Source: DATBDM01 sp036269915 (lineage in GTDB: Bacteria > Actinomycetota > Thermoleophilia > Solirubrobacterales > Solirubrobacteraceae). Taken from it: a stretch of DNA of 11,734 bases. A program made the translations under genes and the position numbers. Positions within the stretch are counted from its first letter, which is position 1. Each line of letters begins with the position of its first letter. The notes beneath the pieces are model-generated. The model had not been told where the DNA came from. It saw only the letters and a program-made list of their open reading frames with translations, and did not search any database. This document shows positions 6,017 to 11,734 of this stretch, one piece after another. Where the stretch lies: the NCBI GenBank assembly GCA_036269915.1, contig DATBDM010000203.1:1-11734 (forward strand). Direction: 5' to 3'.

Positions 6017-6522
6017 GCGCGCTCGGCCCGATCGTCGGGCCTGGCCTGCGGGTGTTGTTCGTCGGCATCAACCCGTCGCTGCGCTCCGCCGAGGTCGGCC
6101 ACCACTTCGCCCGGCCCGGCAACCGCTTCTGGCCGACGCTGCACGCCGCGGGCTTCACGCCGCGCCGGCTGCGCCCGGACGAGGACGCCGAGCTGCTCGA
6201 GTACGGGATCGGGGTGACCAACGTCGTCGCCCGCCCGACCCGCGCCGCGGCCGAGCTGTCCGGCGACGAGCTGCGCACGGGCGCGGCCGAGCTCGAGGCG
6301 ACGGTCGCCCGCTGCGCTCCGCGGCTCGTCGCCGTGCTCGGTCTGGCGGCCTACCGGACGGCGTTCGGTCGCCGCGGCGCGACCTGGGGGCTGCAGCCCG
6401 AGCTGCTGGCCGGCCGTCCGGTGTGGGTGCTCCCGAACCCGAGCGGCCTCAACGCGCACTACAAGCCGGCGGACTTCGCGCGGGTCTACGGCGAGGCGCG
6501 CGCCTACGCCGACACGCTCTGA
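6013..6522 (+). CDS. mug: G/U mismatch-specific uracil DNA glycosylase (Mug/TDG family)
   Basis: Removes uracil or related bases mispaired with guanine, starting base-excision repair. Motif 1 is VLFVGINPSLRS, with the water-activating Asn, followed by GHHFARPGNRFW; motif 2 is LPNPSGLNAHY near the C-terminus; both are diagnostic. Homologues begin about 10 residues before the first strand (xxxPGLRVLF), yet there is no ATG, GTG or TTG in this frame between 5821 and 6052. CTG at 6013 overlaps the regulator stop as CTGA and would give MSALGPIVGPGLRVLF, a normal N-terminus. The alternative GTG at 6052 would begin inside the first strand. I give the CTG start with low certainty; the family is certain. 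It is probably co-transcribed and translationally coupled with the metal regulator. Confidence 0.85.
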   Translation: MSALGPIVGPGLRVLFVGINPSLRSAEVGHHFARPGNRFWPTLHAAGFTPRRLRPDEDAELLEYGIGVTNVVARPTRAAAELSGDELRTGAAELEATVARCAPRLVAVLGLAAYRTAFGRRGATWGLQPELLAGRPVWVLPNPSGLNAHYKPADFARVYGEARAYADTL

Positions 6523-6526
6523 CGGG

Positions 6527-6561
6527 TGCCAGCCACACCTTTCGGACGCATGCCTGCCACA
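6527..6561. repeat. Tandem direct repeat upstream of the 67-aa gene
   Basis: TGCCAGCCACA (6527-6537) and TGCCTGCCACA (6551-6561) match at 10 of 11 positions, are 24 bases apart start to start, and each is followed closely by TCGGA. They lie in the 75-base gap between mug and the 67-aa gene, ending about 24 bases before its -10. They may be paired regulator sites, or the remnant of a small repetitive element. Confidence 0.45.
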
Positions 6562-6590
6562 TCGGAGCGGCGGCCGCGAGGCGGGATAGT
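6562..6590 (+). promoter_or_regulatory. Probable leaderless promoter of the 67-aa gene
   Basis: GATAGT at 6585-6590 is a -10 candidate ending seven bases before the ATG at 6598, so the mRNA would start at or beside the start codon. TCGGAG at 6562-6567 lies exactly 17 bases before it, the same hexamer class and spacing as TCGGAC/TATACT at the lysR promoter. No ribosome site is visible in the 7-base gap. Confidence 0.5.
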
Positions 6591-6597
6591 GGCGCCT

Positions 6598-6801
6598 ATG
6601 ACTTCCTCCGATGCACGGTCCCGGCTTACCCGCCTCCAGGCCGAGCGCCTGGATGCGGTCGACGCCGGTCTTGACCGCAACACGCTCTACATGGTCTCCC
6701 TCGAGAACGACATCGCGGCCTCCCGCGCCGTCTACGTCGGCCTCGCGGTCACCGAGATCGCGACGCTGCGCGCGCAGCTCTCCGGACCCCAGCTGGGCTG
6801 A
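6598..6801 (+). CDS. 67-residue conserved-looking hypothetical protein
   Basis: A small soluble, mostly helical protein. Residues 1-24 are charged and predicted helical (DARSRLTRLQAERLDAVDAG), then NTLYMVSLENDIAASRAVYVGLAVTEIATLRAQLSGPQLG forms a second long amphipathic helix with a short Gly/Pro tail. No catalytic motif, signal peptide or membrane segment is seen. The spacing of hydrophobic residues suggests a helical hairpin or dimer. I chose ATG 6598 because a -10-like hexamer ends seven bases upstream; an in-frame ATG at 6526 would extend the protein through the promoter and repeats. It stands alone, with its stop three bases from the convergent kynureninase stop. I do not recognise its function. 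Confidence 0.75.
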   Translation: MTSSDARSRLTRLQAERLDAVDAGLDRNTLYMVSLENDIAASRAVYVGLAVTEIATLRAQLSGPQLG

Positions 6802-6804
6802 GCG

Positions 6805-8064
6805 TCAGGTGATCCGCGCGCGCGTCGCATCGACGCGCTCGTGCTCGCCCGCCTCGACCAGCGCCCGCAGCCGGTCGAGCGAATCCCAGACCTCCGCGAA
6901 GCTCGTGTACAGCGGCGCGACGCCGAGCCGGATCGCGTCCGGCCCGCGGAAGTCGGGGACCACGTTCGCGCGCTCGATCAGCGCGCGGCAGATCGGCCAG
7001 GCCCGCGGATGGCGCAGCGCGACGTGCGACCCGCGGCGCTCCGGCTCCCGCGGCGTGCCGAGCTCGAAGCCCAGCGGCGCGAGCCACGCGTCGTGCAGGG
7101 CGACGATCAGCTCCGTCTGGGCCAGCGACTTCGCGCGCACCGCCCCCATGCCCGCCTCGGCGGCGAGCAGCGCGCCCTCGTGGACCGCGGCGACCCCGGC
7201 GATCGACGGCGTGCCCGCGGCGAAGCGGTCGATCCCCTCCGCGGGCGCGTAGTCGCGCTCCATCGCGAACTGGTCCTCCTGGCCGAACCAGCCCCAGATC
7301 GGCGACCGCAGCCGCGGTTGGATGCCCTCCGCGACGTAGAGCCACGCGGGCGCGCCCGGCCCGGCGTTGAGGTACTTGTACGAGCAGCCGACGGCGAGCT
7401 CCACGCCGGCCTCGTTGAGCGCCGCGGGGAGCGCGCCGGCGGAGTGGGAGAGATCCCAGACCACATGCGCGTCGTGGCGGCGCGCGACCTCGGTCAGCGC
7501 GGCCATGTCGGCGAGCGCGCCCGAGCGGTAGGCGACGTGGGAGAGCACGACGAGCGCGGCGGCGCCGTCGTCGAGCTCGCGCTCGAGGTCCTCGGGCTGC
7601 GGCCCGTACAGCGGGTCGGCCTCGAACGTGCGCAGGGCGAGGCCGCGCTCCGCGCACAGCCCCTCGAGCACGTAGCGGTCGGTCGGGAAGTTGTCGCGGT
7701 CGGTGATCACCGCGCGCTGGGCGCTCAGCCGGTAGGCGTCGAGCGCGGCGGCGCAGAGCTTGAACAGGTTGACCGTGGTCGAGTCGCAGACCAGCACCTC
7801 GCCCGCCCGCGCGCCGAGCACGCCCTCGGCGAGCACGTCGCCCGCCTTGCGCGGGAGATCGATCCACTCCGACCAGCCGCCGACGAGCTTCGTCGCCCAC
7901 TGGTCGAGCACGGCGCCGATCCGGTCGCGCGTGGCCAGCGGCAGGCGCCCGAGCGAGTTGCCGTCGAGGTAGAGCGGGCCGTCCGGGTCGATCGCGAAGC
8001 GCTCGCGCAGCGGCGCGAGCGGATCCGCGGCGTCGAGCGCCTCGGCGTGCGCGCGCCCGGTCAC
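6805..8064 (-). CDS. kynU: Kynureninase
   Basis: A PLP enzyme that hydrolyses kynurenine (or 3-hydroxykynurenine) to anthranilate (or 3-hydroxyanthranilate) and alanine in tryptophan breakdown. The 419 residues match the usual length. Visible motifs are LYLDGNSLGRLP (31-42), the phosphate-side STTVN (95-99), DNFPTDRY (124-131), the cofactor aspartate in VWDLSHSAGALP (202-213), the Schiff-base Lys230 in GCSYKYLNAGPGAP, then PIWGWFGQ and FAAGTPSIAG. The start is GTG at 8064, overlapping the hydrolase stop as GTGA; GTG at 8070 is possible. It is the last gene of a three-gene minus-strand operon with a probable formamidase and an aminotransferase. Which ring-hydroxylation state it prefers cannot be read from sequence. 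Confidence 0.95.
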   Translation of the reverse strand: MTGRAHAEALDAADPLAPLRERFAIDPDGPLYLDGNSLGRLPLATRDRIGAVLDQWATKLVGGWSEWIDLPRKAGDVLAEGVLGARAGEVLVCDSTTVNLFKLCAAALDAYRLSAQRAVITDRDNFPTDRYVLEGLCAERGLALRTFEADPLYGPQPEDLERELDDGAAALVVLSHVAYRSGALADMAALTEVARRHDAHVVWDLSHSAGALPAALNEAGVELAVGCSYKYLNAGPGAPAWLYVAEGIQPRLRSPIWGWFGQEDQFAMERDYAPAEGIDRFAAGTPSIAGVAAVHEGALLAAEAGMGAVRAKSLAQTELIVALHDAWLAPLGFELGTPREPERRGSHVALRHPRAWPICRALIERANVVPDFRGPDAIRLGVAPLYTSFAEVWDSLDRLRALVEAGEHERVDATRARIT

Positions 8065-8777
8065 AGCCACGCGCGCACCGCCAGCCACAGCGGGTTGTCC
8101 GGCTCGACGTGCCCCATGTGCTCCTCGCCGGGCTCCTCGTGCAGGACGATGTCGTCGCCGGCGGCGCGCGCCGCCGCGGCGAACTCGCGCGAGATCCGCG
8201 GCGGGACGACGTCGTCGGCGCCGCCCGTGACCACGAGCGCCGGGACGCCGAGCGGCAGCCGCGCGCGCGGCGAGGCGGCGGCGTAGGCCTCGGGCCGCTC
8301 GTCCGGGGCGCCGACCATCAGCTGGGCGACAACGCCGTCGGAGAGCCCGAGCTCGTGGCCCAGCGCGAGGTCGAGCACGCCGGCCTGCGCGACGACGCCG
8401 GTCACCGGCACGCGCGGGCGCTCGCGCGTGGCCGCCCACGCGGCGAGCTGCCCGCCGGCCGAGTGGCCGATGGCGACGACGCGGCCGCCGAGGTCGAGGC
8501 CGTCGACGTCGGTGAGTGCGTCGATCCCCGCGGCGACGTCCTCGAGCGTCGCCGGGAAGCCGCCGCCCGAGCCCAGACGCCGGTACTCGAGGTTCCAGGT
8601 GGTCCAGCCCGCGGCGACGAGGTCGTTGCCGATCCGATGCATCAGCGTCCGGTCGTAGCGGTCGCGCCAGAAGCCGCCGTGGATGAGCACGGCGACGCGC
8701 GGGCCGCCGCCGTTCGCCGCAGCGCGCGTGAGCTCGCCGAACTGCGACGGGTCGGGCCCGTAGGGAATCCGCTCCAC
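8061..8777 (-). CDS. Alpha/beta hydrolase, probable kynurenine formamidase (arylformamidase)
   Basis: A 238-residue alpha/beta hydrolase likely to hydrolyse N-formylkynurenine to kynurenine and formate. The oxyanion motif is HGGFW (33-37; AFMID-type enzymes have HGGYW), the nucleophile is Ser106 in GHSAGG, the acid is Asp188 or Asp189 in TGGADDVVPP, and the catalytic His is most likely His220 in EEHMGHVEP. There is no signal peptide, so it should be cytoplasmic. The enzyme class is certain; the substrate is inferred from the HGG-W motif and from overlapping kynU by four bases. It is not the metal-dependent KynB cyclase-type formamidase. The start is GTG at 8777, 15 bases after the aminotransferase stop, with no strong ribosome site. 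Confidence 0.85.
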   Translation of the reverse strand: MERIPYGPDPSQFGELTRAAANGGGPRVAVLIHGGFWRDRYDRTLMHRIGNDLVAAGWTTWNLEYRRLGSGGGFPATLEDVAAGIDALTDVDGLDLGGRVVAIGHSAGGQLAAWAATRERPRVPVTGVVAQAGVLDLALGHELGLSDGVVAQLMVGAPDERPEAYAAASPRARLPLGVPALVVTGGADDVVPPRISREFAAAARAAGDDIVLHEEPGEEHMGHVEPDNPLWLAVRAWL

Positions 8778-8792
8778 GCCGCGCGCGCCCCG

Positions 8793-9887
8793 CTAGGCGG
8801 TCACGCCGAGCGAGCGCACCGCCTCGGCCAGGCGCGAGATGCCGTCGTCGATCTGTCGGGGGTTCACCCCGGAGTAGGCGAGCCGGAGCGCGTTCTCGCC
8901 CCCCTCGAGCAGGAAGTCCGTGCCCTTGACGAAGAGCACGCCCCGCTCCTTGGCGGCCGTCTCGAGCTCGGCGACCTTGACCGACTCGGGCAGCTCGACC
9001 CACATGAAGTAGCCGCCCTGCGGCGCCGAGAAGCGCGCCTCGGGCAGCTCGCGCTCCAGCGCGGCGACGAGCGCGTCGCGGCGGTCGCGCAGCGCGTTCC
9101 TGACCGTCTCGATCGCGGTGTCGATCCGGCCCGAGCGGCAGAACTGGTTGACGATCGACTGGGCGACCATGTTCGGCGAGATGTAGGTGTTGGTCGCGAG
9201 CGTCTGGATCTGCTTGATCACCGCCTGCGGGCCGACCAGGTAGCCGACGCGGATGCCGGGGCAGACGGTCTTGGAGAACGACGAGGCGTAGACCACCTTG
9301 CCCGCCTCGTCGTGGTCGCGCATCGTCGTCAGCGACTCGCCCTCGAAGCGGATCGAGACGTACGGGTCGTCCTCGAAGATCGTGAAGTCGTACTCGGCCG
9401 CGAGCGCGAGCAGGCGCGTGCGCTTCTCCGCGCTCAGCGTGTACCCGGCGGGGTTCTGGAAGTTGGGGATGATGTGCGCGAGCTTCGGGCGCAGGCCGCC
9501 TCGTAGCTTGGCCTCGAGCGCGTCGACGTCGATGCCGTCGGTCTCGAGCTCGACCATGTGGATGTCGGCGCCGCGCCCGCGGAGGTTGAGCAGCGTGCGG
9601 TCGTAGGTCGGCGACTCGAGCACGACCGCGTCGCCCGGCGCGACGAGCGTCTCGAACAGGAACGCGTCGGCCTGCATCGAGCCGTTGGTGACCAGCACCT
9701 GCTCGACGGCGACCCCGGCCCGCTCGGCGATGTACTCGCGCAGCGGCACGTAGCCGACCGCGGTGCCGTACGCCGTCGTGCCGGCGGGATCCTGCTCGAA
9801 GGCGGCCTGTGCGGCCTCGCGCAGGCCCTCGACGTCGACGATGTCGAGCGACGGCGCGCCCCGGGCGAAGGAGATCGTGTCGGCCAT
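8793..9887 (-). CDS. PLP-dependent aminotransferase class I/II (kynurenine/2-aminoadipate type)
   Basis: A 364-residue fold-type I aminotransferase. It has the PLP-pocket TNGSMQ (67-72), IIPNFQNPAGYT (139-150), EDDPY (172-176) with the ring-nitrogen Asp, the Schiff-base Lys206 in SSFSKTVCPGIRVGY, and a C-terminal substrate Arg in LRLAYSG. The pattern is that of the LysN/KAT-II/MocR-C-terminal group, which uses 2-oxoglutarate with aromatic amino acids, kynurenine or 2-aminoadipate. As first gene of the kynurenine operon it may transaminate kynurenine or recycle the alanine released by kynureninase; this is inference. The ATG at 9887 is chosen; the in-frame TTG at 9896 overlaps the likely -10. 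It is preceded by a pair of direct repeats. Confidence 0.9.
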   Translation of the reverse strand: MADTISFARGAPSLDIVDVEGLREAAQAAFEQDPAGTTAYGTAVGYVPLREYIAERAGVAVEQVLVTNGSMQADAFLFETLVAPGDAVVLESPTYDRTLLNLRGRGADIHMVELETDGIDVDALEAKLRGGLRPKLAHIIPNFQNPAGYTLSAEKRTRLLALAAEYDFTIFEDDPYVSIRFEGESLTTMRDHDEAGKVVYASSFSKTVCPGIRVGYLVGPQAVIKQIQTLATNTYISPNMVAQSIVNQFCRSGRIDTAIETVRNALRDRRDALVAALERELPEARFSAPQGGYFMWVELPESVKVAELETAAKERGVLFVKGTDFLLEGGENALRLAYSGVNPRQIDDGISRLAEAVRSLGVTA

Positions 9888-9895
9888 GCGAGCCA

Positions 9896-9901
9896 AGGAT
9901 A
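9896..9901 (-). promoter_or_regulatory. -10 candidate of the kynurenine operon promoter
   Basis: On the minus strand TATCCT fits TAnnnT and ends eight bases before the ATG at 9887, so the operon message may be leaderless or nearly so. The proximal direct repeat (9903-9916) lies immediately upstream, within the usual -35/-10 spacer, where a bound protein would block or remodel the promoter. Confidence 0.4.
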
Positions 9902-9902
9902 C

Positions 9903-9946
9903 GCGGGGCTGACATCGCGCCCCTCCGTCGATGCGGGGCTGACGTC
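9903..9946. repeat. Two 14-base direct repeats upstream of the kynurenine operon
   Basis: GCGGGGCTGACATC (9903-9916) and GCGGGGCTGACGTC (9933-9946) differ at one base and are exactly 30 bases apart, about three helical turns, so both face the same side of DNA. They lie in the 93-base gap between the aminotransferase promoter and the sucD terminator hairpin. They look like paired operator or activator sites for the operon; the binding protein is unknown. Confidence 0.55.
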
Positions 9947-9973
9947 CGCTCGCCGCACCGGGCGGCGAGCGGA
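9945..9973 (-). terminator. Hairpin terminator after sucD
   Basis: A perfect 12-bp stem (TCCGCTCGCCGC with GCGGCGAGCGGA) closes a 5-base loop. It starts 16 bases after the sucD stop on the minus strand. No T-run follows; U-poor hairpins are common as terminators in high-GC actinobacteria. It separates the sucCD message from the kynurenine operon transcribed in the same direction. Confidence 0.6.
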
Positions 9974-9989
9974 GCGAAGCGCGACGGCG

Positions 9990-10877
9990 CTACGCGGTCT
10001 TCAGCGAGCCCGCGATCTCGGCCGCGATCTCCGCGACCTCGGTCGGCGTGCGGCCGACGCGCACGCCGCGCGCCTCGAGCGCCTCCTGCTTGGCGGCGGC
10101 GGTGCCGGCCGAGCCGGAGACGATCGCGCCCGCGTGGCCCATGGTCTTGCCCGGAGGCGCGGTGAACCCCGCGATGTAGGCGACGACCGGCTTGGAGACG
10201 TGCTCGGCGATGTACTCGGCGGCCTCCTCCTCTGCGGAGCCGCCGATCTCGCCGGCCATGACGATCAGCTCGGTCTCGTCGTCGGCCTCGAAGAGCTCGA
10301 GGATGTCGACGAAGCTCGACCCCGGCACGGGGTCGCCGCCGATGCCGACGATCGACGAGTTGCCGAAGCCGGCCTGGGCCAGCTCGTTGCCGATCTGGTA
10401 GGTCAGCGTGCCCGAGCGCGAGACGACGCCGACGTTGCCCGCCGAGAAGAACGACGCGGGGATGATCCCGACGTTGGCCTTGCCGGGGGAGAGGATCCCG
10501 GGGCAGTTGGGCCCGACGAGCCGGACGTCCGGATTCGTCGCGAGGTGGTTGTAGACGCGCAGCTCGTCGTGCGCCGGGATGCCCTCGGTGATCGCGATGA
10601 TCAGGGCGATGCCGGCGTCCTCGGCCTCGAGGATCGAGTCGGCGGCGAAGCGCGGCGGCACGAAGATCATCGCCGTGTTCGCGCCGGTCGCGGCGACGGC
10701 GTCGTGGAACGTGTTGAAGACCGGGACGCCGTCGACATCCTGGCCGCCCTTGCCGGGCGTCACGCCCGAGACGACCTGCGTCCCGTACGCGCGGTTGTTG
10801 AGCGCGTGGAAGGTGCCCTCGCGCCCGGTGATGCCCGAGACGCAGAGCTTGGTGTTCTCGTCGACGAGGATGCTCAT
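9990..10877 (-). CDS. sucD: Succinyl-CoA synthetase (ligase) alpha subunit
   Basis: With SucC it interconverts succinyl-CoA and succinate while making ATP or GTP, in the TCA cycle. The 295 residues are full length. They show the CoA-binding N-terminal Rossmann part (CVSGITGREGTFH, 12-24), GVTPGKGG (38-45), ITEGIP (96-101), VGPNCPGI (121-128), VSRSGTLTYQ (152-161), GIGGDPVPG, and the phosphorylated His248 in GKTMGHAGAIVSG. The start ATG at 10877 overlaps the sucC stop as ATGA, so the two subunits are translationally coupled. A 12-bp hairpin follows the stop. Confidence 0.97.
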   Translation of the reverse strand: MSILVDENTKLCVSGITGREGTFHALNNRAYGTQVVSGVTPGKGGQDVDGVPVFNTFHDAVAATGANTAMIFVPPRFAADSILEAEDAGIALIIAITEGIPAHDELRVYNHLATNPDVRLVGPNCPGILSPGKANVGIIPASFFSAGNVGVVSRSGTLTYQIGNELAQAGFGNSSIVGIGGDPVPGSSFVDILELFEADDETELIVMAGEIGGSAEEEAAEYIAEHVSKPVVAYIAGFTAPPGKTMGHAGAIVSGSAGTAAAKQEALEARGVRVGRTPTEVAEIAAEIAGSLKTA

Positions 10878-11734
10878 GCGCGCGACAGCTCCACGACCTT
10901 CTCCGCGGCGCCCAGCATGGTCGCCTCCGTGTGCACGTTCGGGAGGTCCGCCTCGGCCAGCAGCCGGCGGCCCTCCTCGTCGTTCGTCCCGTCCAGGCGC
11001 ACCACGAAGGGCACCGTCGGCTTGATCTGTTCGAAGGCCTCGATCAAACCGCGTGCAACCTCGTCGCAGCGCGTGATGCCGCCGAAGATGTTGAAGAGCA
11101 CGGCGGTGACGTTCGGGTTGGAGAGGATCACCTCGACCGCCTGGGTGATCGCGTCGGCGCGGGCGCCGCCGCCCGCGTCGAGGAAGTTCGCCGGCGCGCC
11201 GCCCGCCTGGGCGACGACGTCGAGGGTCGACATCACGAGCCCGGCGCCGTTGCCGAGAATGCCGACGTTGCCGTCGAGCTTGACGAAGGTCAGGTCGCGC
11301 TCGCGCGCCATCCGCTCCTGCTCGTCCTCGGCGGCGACGTTGCGCAGCGCCGCGTTGTCCGGATGGCGGAAGAGCGAGTTGTCGTCGAGCGTCACCTTCG
11401 CGTCGAGCGCCGTGACCTGGCGGTCGCCGTTGACGATCAGCGGGTTGACCTCGACGAGCATCGCTTCTTCGGCGACGAAGGCGGCGTAGAGCTTGTTCAG
11501 CAGCGCGCCGATCGGGCGCACGACGTCGGCGTCGACGCCGGCCTCGAAGGCCAGGCGGCGCGCGTGGAAGTCCTGGAAGCCGAGCAGCGGGTCGACGTGC
11601 AGAGTGGCGATCGCGTCCGGGTCGGAGGCGGCCACCTCCTCGATCTCGACGCCGCCCTGGGTGGAGAGCATCACCAGCGGGCGCTTGGCCGAGCGGTCGA
11701 AGACGATCGACGCGTAGTACTCGGCGGCGATGTC
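10874..11734 (-). CDS. sucC: Succinyl-CoA synthetase beta subunit (5' end outside the window)
   Basis: Nucleotide-binding beta subunit of the same TCA-cycle enzyme. The visible 286 residues are the C-terminal three quarters: the end of the ATP-grasp domain (AEYYASIVFDRSAKRPLVMLS, then TQGGVEIEEVA), VEVNPLIV and the Mg-binding ALDAKVTLDDN, then the flavodoxin-like part LDGNVGILGNGAGLVMSTLD, PANFLDAGGGA and FNIFGGITRCDEVA, ending in EKVVELSRA. The reading frame is open to base 11734, so the start and roughly the first 100 residues lie to the right. The Met-Leu in VMLS replaces the more usual Met-Ala before S-T-x-G-G; otherwise it is canonical. Confidence 0.96.
   Translation of the reverse strand, partial: DIAAEYYASIVFDRSAKRPLVMLSTQGGVEIEEVAASDPDAIATLHVDPLLGFQDFHARRLAFEAGVDADVVRPIGALLNKLYAAFVAEEAMLVEVNPLIVNGDRQVTALDAKVTLDDNSLFRHPDNAALRNVAAEDEQERMARERDLTFVKLDGNVGILGNGAGLVMSTLDVVAQAGGAPANFLDAGGGARADAITQAVEVILSNPNVTAVLFNIFGGITRCDEVARGLIEAFEQIKPTVPFVVRLDGTNDEEGRRLLAEADLPNVHTEATMLGAAEKVVELSRA

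Noticed and set aside
3379..6018. Long plus-strand extension upstream of mug (1047-aa open frame)
   Set aside because: Only the last part (from about 6013) is a real protein. The rest overlaps lysR, the antisense of the SDR gene and the metal regulator, and has low-complexity composition.
6526..6597. Longer N-terminus for the 67-aa protein from ATG 6526
   Set aside because: It would translate through the -10 candidate and the tandem repeats, and gives a Pro/Arg-rich tail unlike the rest of the protein.
8065..9915. Minus-strand extension that would fuse about 600 residues to kynureninase
   Set aside because: It is an out-of-frame reading of the hydrolase and aminotransferase genes, which have full catalytic motifs. 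The true kynU start is the GTG at 8064 or 8070.
9434..9958. Minus-strand frame reading through the direct repeats (DVSPA twice)
   Set aside because: The peptide repeat is only the translated 30-base DNA repeat. The frame overlaps the aminotransferase out of register.
9558..11489. 643-aa plus-strand open frame opposite sucCD and the aminotransferase
   Set aside because: It is antisense to three well-supported genes and has shadow-type composition.
1..11734. CRISPR array, insertion sequence, prophage, tRNA, rRNA or toxin-antitoxin pair
   Set aside because: No regularly spaced repeats, transposase or integrase motifs, or tRNA-like cloverleafs were seen on either strand. The small ORFs do not show toxin-antitoxin features such as an overlapping DNA-binding partner.

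Overview
The window is high-GC chromosomal DNA from an actinobacterium-like organism. GC is very high, GTG starts and 4-base start/stop overlaps are common, and several genes have a -10-like hexamer 6-8 bases before the start codon, as expected for leaderless mRNAs. The gene content (mycobacterial-type LigC, short PyrE, DtxR regulator, HxlR and LysR regulators) fits Actinomycetota. Protein flavour suggests Thermoleophilia/Solirubrobacterales, but that is an impression and not a demonstrated placement. I see no mobile element, CRISPR array, tRNA or rRNA.

Layout. (1) 1-1287, minus: glycerate kinase followed by the start of gpsA (cut by the left edge), a small glycerate/glycerol-phosphate unit. 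An HxlR regulator (about 1319/1337-1783, plus) diverges from it across about 30 bases. (2) 1780-3233, minus: ligC then pyrE, joined by a GTGA overlap. (3) 3234-3559: a 326-base stretch containing two tiny minus-strand ORFs (41-aa membrane peptide, 14-aa peptide), a GC hairpin, and a divergent promoter region shared with a LysR regulator (3560-4483, plus). (4) 4480-5268, minus: an SDR oxidoreductase, convergent with lysR and divergent from the next block. (5) 5303-6522, plus: a DtxR/MntR-type metal regulator and a Mug-type mismatch uracil DNA glycosylase with no standard start codon at the expected place. (6) 6598-6801, plus: a 67-aa protein of unknown function with a leaderless-type promoter and a tandem repeat upstream. 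(7) 6805-9887, minus: an apparent tryptophan/kynurenine catabolism operon, in order aminotransferase, alpha/beta hydrolase (probable kynurenine formamidase) and kynureninase. (8) 9990-11734, minus: sucC (5' end outside the window) and sucD, encoding succinyl-CoA synthetase, ending in a 12-bp hairpin.

How it fits together. Most of the window is housekeeping metabolism: TCA cycle, pyrimidine salvage/synthesis, glycerate entry and tryptophan breakdown. It also carries two DNA repair genes and three or four one-gene regulators, each sitting divergent or adjacent to a likely target. Packing is very tight. Two convergent pairs share a single CTAG as both stop codons, and three same-strand pairs share GTGA or ATGA. 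The least explained parts are the two tiny ORFs opposite lysR, the 67-aa gene, and the spaced direct repeats upstream of the aminotransferase and of the 67-aa gene. I did not find a convincing new multi-gene defence or mobile system.
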